From contig CAKUFK010000001.1 in the NCBI GenBank assembly GCA_934647945.1, forward strand, positions 124,001-188,000: a stretch of 64,000 nt of DNA. Direction: 5' to 3'. This DNA is from an uncultured Eubacteriales bacterium. GTDB lineage: Bacteria; Bacillota; Clostridia; Oscillospirales; Acutalibacteraceae. A program made the position numbers and the translations under genes. Below, piece by piece: positions 25,457 to 33,880 of this stretch. Each line of letters opens with the position of its first letter. Positions within the stretch are counted from its first letter, which is position 1. The notes beneath the pieces are model-generated. The model saw only the letters and a list, made by a program, of their open reading frames with translations. It was not told the origin of the DNA and did not search any database.

Positions 25457-26755
25457 TCAAGAAGCGGGCGGCATGTCAACCGGCGTCAGAGCGGTCAGCC
25501 CCAGCACCATGGGCGTTTGCTTGTAATCCACCACCATCCGGCCGTCGGGCTCCATATCCGCCTGCCCGTCCAGTCCGGCCGGCCCTGCGCGGTGCAGGGC
25601 GGCCGATGTCAGCAGCCAGAACCCATCGCCGCCGGGAGACAAATGGCGGAAAGTCCCCGAAAACTCCGCTGCATACGCCATATCCCCCGAGGCATTCACC
25701 ACCAGCAGCCTCCCGCCCTCGCTGGCTCCCGAATGCCGCAGCACGATGCCCGCCGAGGCTTCACCGAATGCGTATCCATTCGGTTCGAGCCCTTCGTAGC
25801 TATGTTTTTCATATAGGGTGCCGCCGGGTTTGACCACCCACATTTCGGTATCTCCGACGGCGGCCACCGTCCCGCCGGAGAAATAGGTGACACCGAAGAG
25901 CATCAGACCGTCCCCGCTGTATTCCACCGGAGCGGCGCTTTTCTGCGTCAGATCGAACACCAAAAGGGTGGAACGCATATTGCCGGCCTCCGCCGTCACC
26001 CCCACCGCCGCGAGATGGAGGCCGTCGGGGCTGAGTGCTACATCGGTCAGGAGCAGGCGGGGGCTTTTCCAGGAGAAGAGAACATTCCCCTTGCGGTCGA
26101 AAACATCCAGCTCCGATTGATAACTCTGGGACGCCGTATCCGTTACCAGGGCAAAGCGGCCGTCCTCCTGGAGGGACGCCGCGAGGATGTTGCGGCCCTC
26201 CAGCTTGCCGTTGAGGACCGTTTCCCTCCGGGTTTCCAGTTGATACCGCCCTCCGCCCCGCTCCGCCACCAGCGCGTAGGAACCGGCGGTTTTCAGCAGC
26301 GGACGGGCATACGCGTGGCTCCGTCGGGCGATTTCCCCGCCTTTTTCATTGATAAACAGCAGGGAGGTGTCGGTCAGCAGGGCCAGGTTGTTCTTGGCCT
26401 GTCCCATCGCCACGACGGTATCGCCCGAGATGGCATAGGGGAAGCCGTCGCCCTTGTCTGCACCGTCCAGTTTCATATCGATCCAATCGAGCAGCGCTTC
26501 GGGGGCAAGCTTGTCCCAGTTTTTCCACACGGCGAAGCCGCCTGTCAAAACTGCCGCCACCAGCAGCAGGCGGACGATCGCCCGGGCTACCGGGTGCCGG
26601 TGCTTCCGCTTTTTTGCCGGCAGGAGAACCGGTTCCAGCTCCTGTTCCGAAAGCGGGGGCAGACCCTCCAGCTCGGGGGGGAGCTCCTTTGTCCCCGGAT
26701 CCCGTCCGGCCTTCGGCTTCCGCCGGGTGATTTTCAGATCCTGTTTTTTGGCCAT
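25457..26755 (-). CDS. DUF5711 family membrane-anchored protein
   Basis: A 432-residue protein with a basic cytoplasmic N-terminus (about 1-57), one helix (AIVRLLLVAAVLTGGFAVW) and a large extracytoplasmic domain. The repeated beta-strand pattern (for example LLFINEKGGEI, LDVFDRKGNVL) suggests a beta-propeller. I place it in DUF5711, common beside CvpA-like genes in this lineage. Its function is unknown. The start lies inside the end of truA (22-bp overlap) with GAGGGGG upstream. Confidence 0.7.
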   Translation of the reverse strand: MAKKQDLKITRRKPKAGRDPGTKELPPELEGLPPLSEQELEPVLLPAKKRKHRHPVARAIVRLLLVAAVLTGGFAVWKNWDKLAPEALLDWIDMKLDGADKGDGFPYAISGDTVVAMGQAKNNLALLTDTSLLFINEKGGEIARRSHAYARPLLKTAGSYALVAERGGGRYQLETRRETVLNGKLEGRNILAASLQEDGRFALVTDTASQSYQSELDVFDRKGNVLFSWKSPRLLLTDVALSPDGLHLAAVGVTAEAGNMRSTLLVFDLTQKSAAPVEYSGDGLMLFGVTYFSGGTVAAVGDTEMWVVKPGGTLYEKHSYEGLEPNGYAFGEASAGIVLRHSGASEGGRLLVVNASGDMAYAAEFSGTFRHLSPGGDGFWLLTSAALHRAGPAGLDGQADMEPDGRMVVDYKQTPMVLGLTALTPVDMPPAS

Positions 26756-27504
26756 TCGAGTACCCCCTCCGGATAAAAGACTTCCTCTAAAAACAAGCCG
26801 TGGGGCGGCGCGGTAAACCCGGCCAGTGAGCGGTCGCCCGTGCGCAGCGCCTCGAGGATATGGGACTCGCGCAGCCGCCCCGCCTGCACGTCGAGGAGGG
26901 AGCCGGCCATGATCCGCACCATATGATACAGGAAACCGTCCGCTTCCACCCGGAAACGGAGCAGGTCCCCTTCCCGGTCAACCTGCGCCAGGCGGACCGT
27001 TCTCACATGGTCCTCTACCCCGCTTCCGGAAGCGCAGAAAGCCGAAAAATCATGGGTGCCGATAAAGAGGGAGGCGGTACGGTTCATCTCCTCCTCATCC
27101 AGACGGGCCGCACGATGCAGGGCGTACCCGGCATAAAAGGGATTCCGGGCCGGAGCGTTCCAAATCTGGTACCGATACCGTTTCCCCGCCGCCATATAGC
27201 GAGGATGGAAGTCCGGTGCCACCTCCCGGCAGCCTGTCACGGCTATATCTAAAGGCAGGCAGGCGTTGAGAGCCCGGGCCATCCTCTCCCCCCTCAGAGG
27301 GCTGCCGGTATCCAACGCGCAGCAAAACATAAGCGCATGGACTCCCGCGTCGGTCCGGCTGCACCCCGTGATGCCGGAGCGCACACCGGTGATCCGCTCC
27401 ACCGCATCCTGCAGGACCTCCTGCACGGTACGGGCGTTGCGCTGGACCTGCCAGCCGTGATAGCGGGTCCCATCATATTGCAATGTCAGCAGGAGCCGGG
27501 TCAT
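26734..27504 (-). CDS. truA: tRNA pseudouridine(38-40) synthase
   Basis: A 256-residue enzyme. The N-terminal LTLQYDGTRYHGWQ and the catalytic Asp in GCSRTDAGVHAL are typical of TruA. It isomerises uridines 38-40 in tRNA anticodon arms. The start is at 27504 (GAGG upstream); the frame stays open 60 codons further, but that stretch includes the dispersed repeat and is not coding. Its 3' end overlaps the DUF5711 gene. Confidence 0.92.
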   Translation of the reverse strand: MTRLLLTLQYDGTRYHGWQVQRNARTVQEVLQDAVERITGVRSGITGCSRTDAGVHALMFCCALDTGSPLRGERMARALNACLPLDIAVTGCREVAPDFHPRYMAAGKRYRYQIWNAPARNPFYAGYALHRAARLDEEEMNRTASLFIGTHDFSAFCASGSGVEDHVRTVRLAQVDREGDLLRFRVEADGFLYHMVRIMAGSLLDVQAGRLRESHILEALRTGDRSLAGFTAPPHGLFLEEVFYPEGVLEWPKNRI

Positions 27505-27573
27505 GGCATGCCTCACTTTTCTTTGTTTGGGGACAAGATGAGGGATAAACCCCCTCTGCCGGGGAACGAACCC

Positions 27574-27652
27574 AGGCCGCAGCCCTGATGGTATGGGTTG
27601 GTTCAGGTGATAACGCTGCCGCCGGTATTCGTAAAAAGAAAACCGGCAAATG
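27574..27652 (+). repeat. Dispersed intergenic repeat, copy B
   Basis: Plus-strand copy of the element at 20481-20562, sharing GGGTTGGTTCAGGTGATAAC and the CCGGT...AAAACCGGCA hairpin. It points away from truA, whereas copy A points toward the patatin gene. Confidence 0.8.
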
Positions 27653-27915
27653 AAAAGAGCACGTTTGCCTTCTTTGGGGGCCACGAGCTAAAGCTCGGCC
27701 AAAAGAAGGTGGTCCGCAGACCAGATTTTTGTTGCGGTATGTCCGCGCATACCATGCGCTGTTAATCCGATTAGGGTATCCCATGCGCGGCCACCTCCTT
27801 TCTCTTCGCCGAGAACGGAGGCAAAGAGGCGCCAAGGGGATCCCCCCCAGGTAACCCAGTCGGCTTTCTTTTTAGGAAAGCCTCCCCACCGTGGACTCCT
27901 GAACCATCCTCTATA

Positions 27916-27935
27916 CAAAAAGGGGCTGCGGCCCC
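27916..27935 (-). terminator. Terminator of the ecfA1-ecfA2-ecfT operon
   Basis: GGGGC/GCCCC stem followed by TTTTTTG on the minus strand, 36 bp beyond the ecfT stop. Confidence 0.8.
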
Positions 27936-27970
27936 GGAGCTTTCGGGCGGTCATACGATGCTGGGCCGCC

Positions 27971-28786
27971 TCACAGCACCGCAGGGAGCAGGATATTGAG
28001 CACGATCAGGCCGCCGATCAGCCCCGCCATCATCAGCAGGCACACAAGGTCACGCGGCAGCATATGGAGCTGTTTCATCCTCGTGCGCCCTTCCCCGCCG
28101 TGATAGCAGCGGCATTCCATCGCCATGGCGAGCTCGTAGGCCCGCCGGAAGGAGGAGACGAACAAGGGGATCAGGATCGGGATCAGCGCCCGGACGCGCT
28201 GCATCAAACCGCCGCTTTCGATGTCGGCACCCCTGGCCTTCTGGGCCGACATGATCTTGTCGGTCTCCTCCACCAGGGTGGGAATGAAGCGCAGGGCGAT
28301 GGTCATCATCATGGCGATTTCATGCACATGCACATGCAGCAGCTTGAGCGGCTTCATCAGCCGTTCCAGGGCGTCGGTCAGGGTGGTAGGCGAGGTGGTG
28401 TAGGTCAGGAGACTGCTGCCCGCTATCAGACAGACGATCCGCAGGGCGATGAATACCGCCGTGACCACCCCCCGGACCGTGATGTGGAATATCCACCAAT
28501 CCACCAGGATGTCGCCGCCGTCCACAAAGAAGATATTGATAACCGACGTAAAAAGGACGAGGGGGAGGATCGGCTTGACGCTTTTCCACACCAGTTTCAG
28601 CGGCAGGCGGGACAGCGCCACTGAAAAAACCAGGAAGCCTGCCGCCAGCCCCATCCCCACCCAGTTGCGGGGGATGAAAACCGCCACGATATAGGCGAAA
28701 GTGAGCACCAGCTTGACCCGCGGGTCCATCCGATGGACCAGGGAGCGGCCGGGGAAATACTGGCCGATGGTGATCCCGCTCAGCAT
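27971..28786 (-). CDS. ecfT: Energy-coupling factor transporter transmembrane protein
   Basis: A 271-residue membrane protein with an N-terminal group of helices, the two coupling motifs (QKARGADIE and the RRAYELAMAMECR region) that contact the two ATPases, and a C-terminal helix. It is the general T-component of a group II ECF importer that serves several vitamin-specific S-components. It overlaps the end of ecfA2 by seven bases. No S-component lies nearby, as is usual for the shared module. Confidence 0.9.
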   Translation of the reverse strand: MLSGITIGQYFPGRSLVHRMDPRVKLVLTFAYIVAVFIPRNWVGMGLAAGFLVFSVALSRLPLKLVWKSVKPILPLVLFTSVINIFFVDGGDILVDWWIFHITVRGVVTAVFIALRIVCLIAGSSLLTYTTSPTTLTDALERLMKPLKLLHVHVHEIAMMMTIALRFIPTLVEETDKIMSAQKARGADIESGGLMQRVRALIPILIPLFVSSFRRAYELAMAMECRCYHGGEGRTRMKQLHMLPRDLVCLLMMAGLIGGLIVLNILLPAVL

Positions 28787-29646
28787 GGTGCGCTCCCCCC
28801 TTTCAACAGAGGGAGAAGCCTCTGCTCGGCCTGCCCGACGGTATAGACATTGTCCCCGACCGGATAGCCCTTTTCCCGCAAGCGCATGAACACCTTGGTC
28901 ACGGCAGGGATGGACAGGCCGATGGCTTCGAGCTCCTCCGCCCGGGAAAACACCTCGGCCGTGGGGGCGTACATGGCGATCCGGCCACCGTTCATAACCA
29001 GCACCTTCTTCGCCGTGCGCGCCACATCCTCCATGCTGTGGGAAACCAGCAGCACAGTGGTGTCGTTCTCTTCCTTATAGGCGCCAATCTGTTCGAGGAT
29101 CATGTCCCGCCCACGCGGATCGAGGCCCGCCGTGGGCTCGTCGAGGATCAGCACCCGGGGTTCCATCGCCATCACCCCCGCAATGGCGGCCCGGCGCTTC
29201 TCCCCTCCGGACAGCTCGAAGGGGGATTTGTCGAGGAGCTCCTCTTTCAGCCCTACGAAAGCCGCCGCCCGCCGGACCCGCGCGTCGATTTCATCCTCGG
29301 ACAGGCCCATATTTTTCGGGCCGAAGGCAATATCCTTATAGGTGGTGTCCTCAAAGAGCTGATGTTCCGGATACTGGAAGACCATCCCCACCTGGAACCG
29401 GACGTCCCGGATCTTTTTTGGCTCGGCCCAGATATCCCGGCCCTCCAGCAGCACCTTGCCGGAGGTGGGTTTCAGCAGCCCGTTCAGATGCTGCACCAGG
29501 GTGGATTTTCCCGAGCCGGTGTGGCCGATGACGCCGACGAAGTCCCCCTCCTCAACGCTCAGGGACACATCGGCCATCGCCGTTTTCTCAAACGGCGTAC
29601 CCGGGGAATAAACAAAGGACAGGTTTTGTGTTTCGAGAACCGGCAT
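28780..29646 (-). CDS. ecfA2: Energy-coupling factor ATPase 2
   Basis: A 288-residue ABC ATPase with Walker A GHTGSGKST, signature LSGGEKRR and Walker B VLILDEPTAGLD. The C-terminal extension is of the EcfA type. It forms a heterodimer with EcfA1 to energise EcfT. It begins 78 bp after ecfA1. Confidence 0.9.
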   Translation of the reverse strand: MPVLETQNLSFVYSPGTPFEKTAMADVSLSVEEGDFVGVIGHTGSGKSTLVQHLNGLLKPTSGKVLLEGRDIWAEPKKIRDVRFQVGMVFQYPEHQLFEDTTYKDIAFGPKNMGLSEDEIDARVRRAAAFVGLKEELLDKSPFELSGGEKRRAAIAGVMAMEPRVLILDEPTAGLDPRGRDMILEQIGAYKEENDTTVLLVSHSMEDVARTAKKVLVMNGGRIAMYAPTAEVFSRAEELEAIGLSIPAVTKVFMRLREKGYPVGDNVYTVGQAEQRLLPLLKGGSAPC

Positions 29647-29724
29647 GGGTCAGCCTCCAACGGATCCCGGCGAAACAAGGCGTTCGGTCCGGGTCCACAA
29701 AGTATAGGGATGGGGCGGCGGCCG

Positions 29725-30576
29725 TCAGGACGGCCGGAGATCGAACAGCATCGACAGGGCCTCTACGCATTCGTCCACGCTGAGCACCCCGTCGGGCAGG
29801 GGCAGCCCGTCCGCCTTGAGCGCGGCGCAGAGCTCGGTGGGCTGAGGAACATCCAGCTCGACCCTGCGGAGATCGTCCACACGGGAGAACACCTCACGGG
29901 GCGTGCCGTCCATAAGGATCCGTCCCTCGTCCATCACCACCACCCGGTCGGCCTGCACGGCCTCGTCCATATAATGGGTGATGAGCACCACGGTGATACC
30001 GCGTTCCCGGTTGAGCGCCCGGATGGTCTGCATGACCTCCCGGCGGCCCTGGGGATCCAGCATGGCCGTCGGCTCGTCGAGGACGATGCATTCCGGCTGC
30101 ATGGCGATGACACCCGCGATGGCAACCCGCTGTTTCTGGCCGCCCGACAGCTTGTGGGGCGCGTGCTCCCGGTATTCGTACATCCCCACCGCCTTGAGGG
30201 CGTCGTCCACCCGGCGGCGGATCTCCTCCGGCGGGACGCCGAGGTTTTCGGGGCCGAAGGCCACGTCCTCTTCCACGATGGTGGAGACGAGCTGATTATC
30301 CGGGTTTTGCAGCACCATCCCCACCGTGCTGCGGATCTCATACTTCTTCTCTTCGTCCGTGGTATCGATCCCCCGGACCAGCACGGTGCCGCCCGTAGGC
30401 AGCAGCATGGCATTGAAATGTTTGGCGAGGGTCGATTTTCCGCAGCCGTTGTGCCCGAGCAGGGCGACGAAAGAACCCTTTTCGACCGTTAGATCGATCC
30501 CCTCGAGCACCTTCTGGGGCGGCTCGTCCGGATACTCATACTGAAAATACACGTCTGCCGCCTGAAGCATATCCAT
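29725..30576 (-). CDS. ecfA1: Energy-coupling factor ATPase 1
   Basis: A 283-residue ABC ATPase with Walker A GHNGCGKST, signature LSGGQKQR and Walker B CIVLDEPTAMLD. The start is the ATG at 30576, preceded by AAGGAGG eight bases upstream; it lies within the 3' end of the methyltransferase gene (41-bp overlap), so the two genes are coupled. Confidence 0.9.
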   Translation of the reverse strand: MDMLQAADVYFQYEYPDEPPQKVLEGIDLTVEKGSFVALLGHNGCGKSTLAKHFNAMLLPTGGTVLVRGIDTTDEEKKYEIRSTVGMVLQNPDNQLVSTIVEEDVAFGPENLGVPPEEIRRRVDDALKAVGMYEYREHAPHKLSGGQKQRVAIAGVIAMQPECIVLDEPTAMLDPQGRREVMQTIRALNRERGITVVLITHYMDEAVQADRVVVMDEGRILMDGTPREVFSRVDDLRRVELDVPQPTELCAALKADGLPLPDGVLSVDECVEALSMLFDLRPS

Positions 30577-31510
30577 GCCCCTCACCTCCTTCATCCGGCT
30601 TGTCCGATGCACCGGCGGAAAGCCACAGCGCCGTGGCCCCGCAGGGCAGCACCCGTGGGGGAGAAAAGCCTCCGCACATCACCGGCAGGCCAATCTCGTC
30701 CGCCTGTGTTCCCCCGCCGAAACGCGGAAGCAGGCGGGTATTTAGCATATAGGTCATAACCGACGGCGACAGGCCGGCGGTGTAGGAATTGACAGCGAAA
30801 AACAATGGATTGTCCGACAGCAGGGCGGCGCACTGCGCGATCAGGCCGTCGATCTGCTCCTCAAGCTTCCAGACCTCGCCGCCGGGGCCCCGGCCATAGG
30901 AGGGCGGATCCATGACGATCCCGTCGTAGGTGTTCCCCCGCCGCTGTTCTCTGGCGACAAACTTGCCGCAATCGTCGACGAGCCAGCGGATGGGTTTATC
31001 CGCAAGCCCCGATAACGCGGCGTTTTCCCGGCCCCAGGCGACCATCCCCTTGGAGGCGTCTACATGGGTCACGCTCGCCCCGGCCGCGGCACAGGCGAGG
31101 GTGGCGCCGCCGGTATACCCGAACAGGTTAAGCACCCTGACCGGCCGGCCGGCTCCCCGGATGAGGACGGCCATCCGCTCCCAGTTGACGGCCTGTTCAG
31201 GGAACAGGCCGGTATGCTTGAAGCCCATGGGTTTGAGACGGAACCGCAACCCCGCAAGACCCAACTCCGGAGCGTCGTATCCGATCTCCCACACGTCGGG
31301 CAGCGGGCGCAGCCGTTCCCAATGGCCGCCGCCCGTCCCCGAGCGGTGATAACGGGCATGAGCTTTTTGCCAGAGCGGGTCGGTCCGGGGGGTATCCCAC
31401 AGGATCTGCGGGTCGGGGCGGATGAGGAGGATCTCCCCCCACCGCTCCAGCCGTTCCCCGGACGAGGCATCCAGCAGTTCGTAATCTTTCCAGTGTACAG
31501 CGGCCCTCAT
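30536..31510 (-). CDS. Class I SAM-dependent methyltransferase (RlmI/RlmK-like)
   Basis: A 324-residue protein. The SAM-binding motif VLNLFGYTGGATLACA and the catalytic-type motif DPPSYGRGPGG place it with 23S rRNA methyltransferases of the RlmI/RlmK group and similar proteins. The C-terminal 25 residues, overlapping ecfA1, are low-complexity (GGEGHGYASGGRR). It lies 42 bp after glmM on the same strand. The target nucleotide is not deduced. Confidence 0.78.
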   Translation of the reverse strand: MRAAVHWKDYELLDASSGERLERWGEILLIRPDPQILWDTPRTDPLWQKAHARYHRSGTGGGHWERLRPLPDVWEIGYDAPELGLAGLRFRLKPMGFKHTGLFPEQAVNWERMAVLIRGAGRPVRVLNLFGYTGGATLACAAAGASVTHVDASKGMVAWGRENAALSGLADKPIRWLVDDCGKFVAREQRRGNTYDGIVMDPPSYGRGPGGEVWKLEEQIDGLIAQCAALLSDNPLFFAVNSYTAGLSPSVMTYMLNTRLLPRFGGGTQADEIGLPVMCGGFSPPRVLPCGATALWLSAGASDKPDEGGEGHGYASGGRRVFSV

Positions 31511-31552
31511 GGATGTCGTTTCCTTCCCGTTTGGGCGGTCCGGCAGGGTTCC

Positions 31553-32905
31553 CTACGCGCCGATACCCGCCTTGATCTTCTCCCCCACCTCGACGGCGAG
31601 GCGGTTGATCTCTTCAAAATCTTTTCCCTCCACCATCACGCGGATGAGGGGTTCAGTGCCGGAGACCCGCACCAGAACCCGGCCGTCCCGGCCAAGGGAT
31701 TCCCCGGCCCGGCGGATTTCCTCCGCCAGGGCGGTGTCGGCGGTATAGCGGGCCTTCTGCTCCGCGTCGGCCCGCACGTTGATGAGCACCTGGGGATACC
31801 GCTCCATCATGGAGCCGATGCGGGAGAGCTTCTGCCCCCGTTCGCGGCACATGGAGAGCAGCTTGACGGCGGAGAGCTGGCCGTCCCCGGTGGTGGCGTG
31901 CCGGAGGAAGATGATATGCCCCGACTGCTCGCCGCCGATGGCGTAGCCGTTCTTCACCATTTCCTCCAATACGTACCGGTCCCCGACCTTGGTGGACACC
32001 GGCGAAATACCGTTCTGCTCGCAGAAACGGAAAAACCCGAGGTTGGACATGACGGTGACCACCGCCGCGTCCCCGGGCAGCTCGCCCTTGTCCTTCATAT
32101 CCACCGCCAGGGCGGCGATGATCTTGTCCCCGTCGATGAGGTTGCCCTTTTCGTCCACGGCCAGGCAGCGGTCGGCGTCCCCGTCAAAGGCGACGCCGGC
32201 GAAATATTTGAGCTTTTTGACAAAGTCGGCCAGCTGCTCGATATGGGTGGAGCCGCAGTTTTCATTGATATTGACCCCGTCGGGCTGGTCGCTCAGGAAG
32301 ACGCAGTCGGCCCCCAGGGCGGAGAAGAGCTTGCGGGCCGTGGCACTGGCCGAGCCGTTGGCACAGTCCACCGCCAGCCGCATCCCCCGCAGGTCGACAT
32401 CGGTGACGGACAGCAGGTGCCGGACATAATCGTCCACCGCGTTCTTGCAGGAGGACACCCGGCCGATGTCCCCGCCGGTCGGGCAGGGCGGGGTTTTGGC
32501 CCCGTCAAGGACGATAGCCTCGATCTCCTCCTCCAGGGCGTCGGAGAGCTTGTAGCCCTCGCTGTTGAAGATCTTGATCCCGTTGTATTCGCAGGGATTG
32601 TGGGAGGCGGAGATCATCACACCCGCGTCCGCGCCATACGCCTTGACCAGATAGGCTACCGCCGGGGTAGGCAGCACACCCAGCAGAAGCACATCGGCCC
32701 CCACCGAGCAAAAGCCCGCCACCAGCGCCGCCTCCAGCATATCGGAGGAAATACGGGTATCCTTGCCGATGACCACCTTCGGCTTGTGATGCTCCGCCTC
32801 GGCGAGCACCATCGCCGCCGCCCGGCCGATGGCCATGGCGGTCTCACAGCTGAGCTCGGTATTGGCCACGCCCCGCGCGCCATCCGTTCCAAACAGTCTT
32901 CCCAT
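31553..32905 (-). CDS. glmM: Phosphoglucosamine mutase
   Basis: A 450-residue enzyme converting glucosamine 6-phosphate to glucosamine 1-phosphate for peptidoglycan precursors. Typical signatures are MGRLFGTDGARGVAN at the N-terminus, the phosphoserine loop ISASHNP (Ser101), the metal loop DGDADR and the sugar-phosphate loop RVSGTEPLIRVM near the C-terminus. A promoter (32952-32981) precedes it. Confidence 0.95.
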   Translation of the reverse strand: MGRLFGTDGARGVANTELSCETAMAIGRAAAMVLAEAEHHKPKVVIGKDTRISSDMLEAALVAGFCSVGADVLLLGVLPTPAVAYLVKAYGADAGVMISASHNPCEYNGIKIFNSEGYKLSDALEEEIEAIVLDGAKTPPCPTGGDIGRVSSCKNAVDDYVRHLLSVTDVDLRGMRLAVDCANGSASATARKLFSALGADCVFLSDQPDGVNINENCGSTHIEQLADFVKKLKYFAGVAFDGDADRCLAVDEKGNLIDGDKIIAALAVDMKDKGELPGDAAVVTVMSNLGFFRFCEQNGISPVSTKVGDRYVLEEMVKNGYAIGGEQSGHIIFLRHATTGDGQLSAVKLLSMCRERGQKLSRIGSMMERYPQVLINVRADAEQKARYTADTALAEEIRRAGESLGRDGRVLVRVSGTEPLIRVMVEGKDFEEINRLAVEVGEKIKAGIGA

Positions 32906-32951
32906 ACACTTGACTCCTTCTTTCCCACAAAAGATACGGTATGTGCTCTAT

Positions 32952-32981
32952 AGTATATGTAAAATCCGGCCCGTCCCACAA
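32952..32981 (-). promoter_or_regulatory. Putative promoter of glmM
   Basis: TTGTGG and TATACT with an 18-bp spacer on the minus strand, about 47 bp before the start. No glmS-type ribozyme was seen. Confidence 0.5.
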
Positions 32982-32997
32982 CAGGCGGATGTTACGC

Positions 32998-33840
32998 TCA
33001 AAGGGCGGTGCCCTGCCGCCCCTCCAGGGCGAAAACGGGTTCCCCGTCCACCCGGATATCCAGCAGCGCCCGGACCGTCTCCGGATCCGCGATGGCGACG
33101 CCCTCGCTATAGTCCTTCGATGCCGCCGCGGGCGACGGCGAGGCCAGCTCTCCATACCGGACCGCCGTCCAGGGGCTTTTCACATACACGAATTGCCCGT
33201 CGATCCGGGCGATGGTCGCTTCCCAGTGAAGCAGCGGCAGATCATTGTACATATATGAGATCGAATACGAATACGCGGCGCTGCTCTCAGTTTTGTACCG
33301 GACGGTCTCGCCCCGTATGGTCTCGAGCCGCCGCAAAGTTTCCATGTCCGCCGGATCGGTGATCCGCGCGTCCGCTTCGTAACCCACATGGATGCCGGTC
33401 AGGGCCTGTTCGGGAGCGGATAGCCGGTCCAGGGCCTCCCGGGTGGCGTAGAGAAGGGTGCCATGGGCGATCCCCCGGTACAGGAACTCGCCCTTGTCAT
33501 CGTACCCCACCCGCTGCAGGTATTCCCGGAAAAACAGGTCCTCGAACCACGGCAGGCCCTGATCCACCCGGGCCAGCGGCTCTTCCAGAACCACCGTCCG
33601 GCGATCTCCGGGAATAGCGTAGTAAAGGGTGTCGTTCCAGCGGATGGCGCTCTTGAGCACCACCGGGGTACCGCCTCCCTCCTGCCACTCGACCCAGTCC
33701 TCCTCCGGCAGGGTGAAGGGCGCCGCCACAGGCAGGCCGGGACGCAGACTCCGGATCAGGCCGCAGGCGCAGCCGCCCAGCACCAGGACTCCCGCCGCCG
33801 CGACAATCCAGCCCCATGCTTTCCGATTGGCCTTTTTCAT
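32998..33840 (-). CDS. Membrane-anchored or lipoprotein of unknown function
   Basis: A 280-residue protein with a basic N-terminus, one hydrophobic segment (IVAAAGVLVLGGCACGL) that could be either a lipoprotein signal (Cys in LGGC) or a membrane anchor, and a soluble extracytoplasmic domain. That domain is rich in acidic and aromatic residues and contains internal beta patterns. I do not recognise the family. It sits between ruvB and glmM on the same strand with 40 bp from ruvB, so it may ride on the ruv transcript. Confidence 0.7.
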   Translation of the reverse strand: MKKANRKAWGWIVAAAGVLVLGGCACGLIRSLRPGLPVAAPFTLPEEDWVEWQEGGGTPVVLKSAIRWNDTLYYAIPGDRRTVVLEEPLARVDQGLPWFEDLFFREYLQRVGYDDKGEFLYRGIAHGTLLYATREALDRLSAPEQALTGIHVGYEADARITDPADMETLRRLETIRGETVRYKTESSAAYSYSISYMYNDLPLLHWEATIARIDGQFVYVKSPWTAVRYGELASPSPAAASKDYSEGVAIADPETVRALLDIRVDGEPVFALEGRQGTAL

Positions 33841-33880
33841 ACAATCCCCCTTACCGCATAGAAGGCCGCACGGCAGACGG

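Larger units (their letters stand above)
27505..27970. other. Intergenic region rich in structured elements
   Basis: About 465 bp without a convincing gene. Contents are dispersed repeat copy B (27574-27652), a long hairpin (27668-27709: CCTTCTTTGG...CCAAAAGAAGG with an inner CGAGC/GCTCG), a GCGCAT/ATGCGC hairpin near 27744-27760, and the terminator of the ecf operon. Confidence 0.6.

Noticed and set aside
27505..27684. N-terminal extension of TruA by 60 residues
   Set aside because: It is translated from the dispersed repeat and contains no TruA sequence; the ATG at 27504 has GAGG upstream.
29038..30492. 484-codon plus-strand frame
   Set aside because: It lies opposite both ECF ATPase genes and has no ribosome site or motif.
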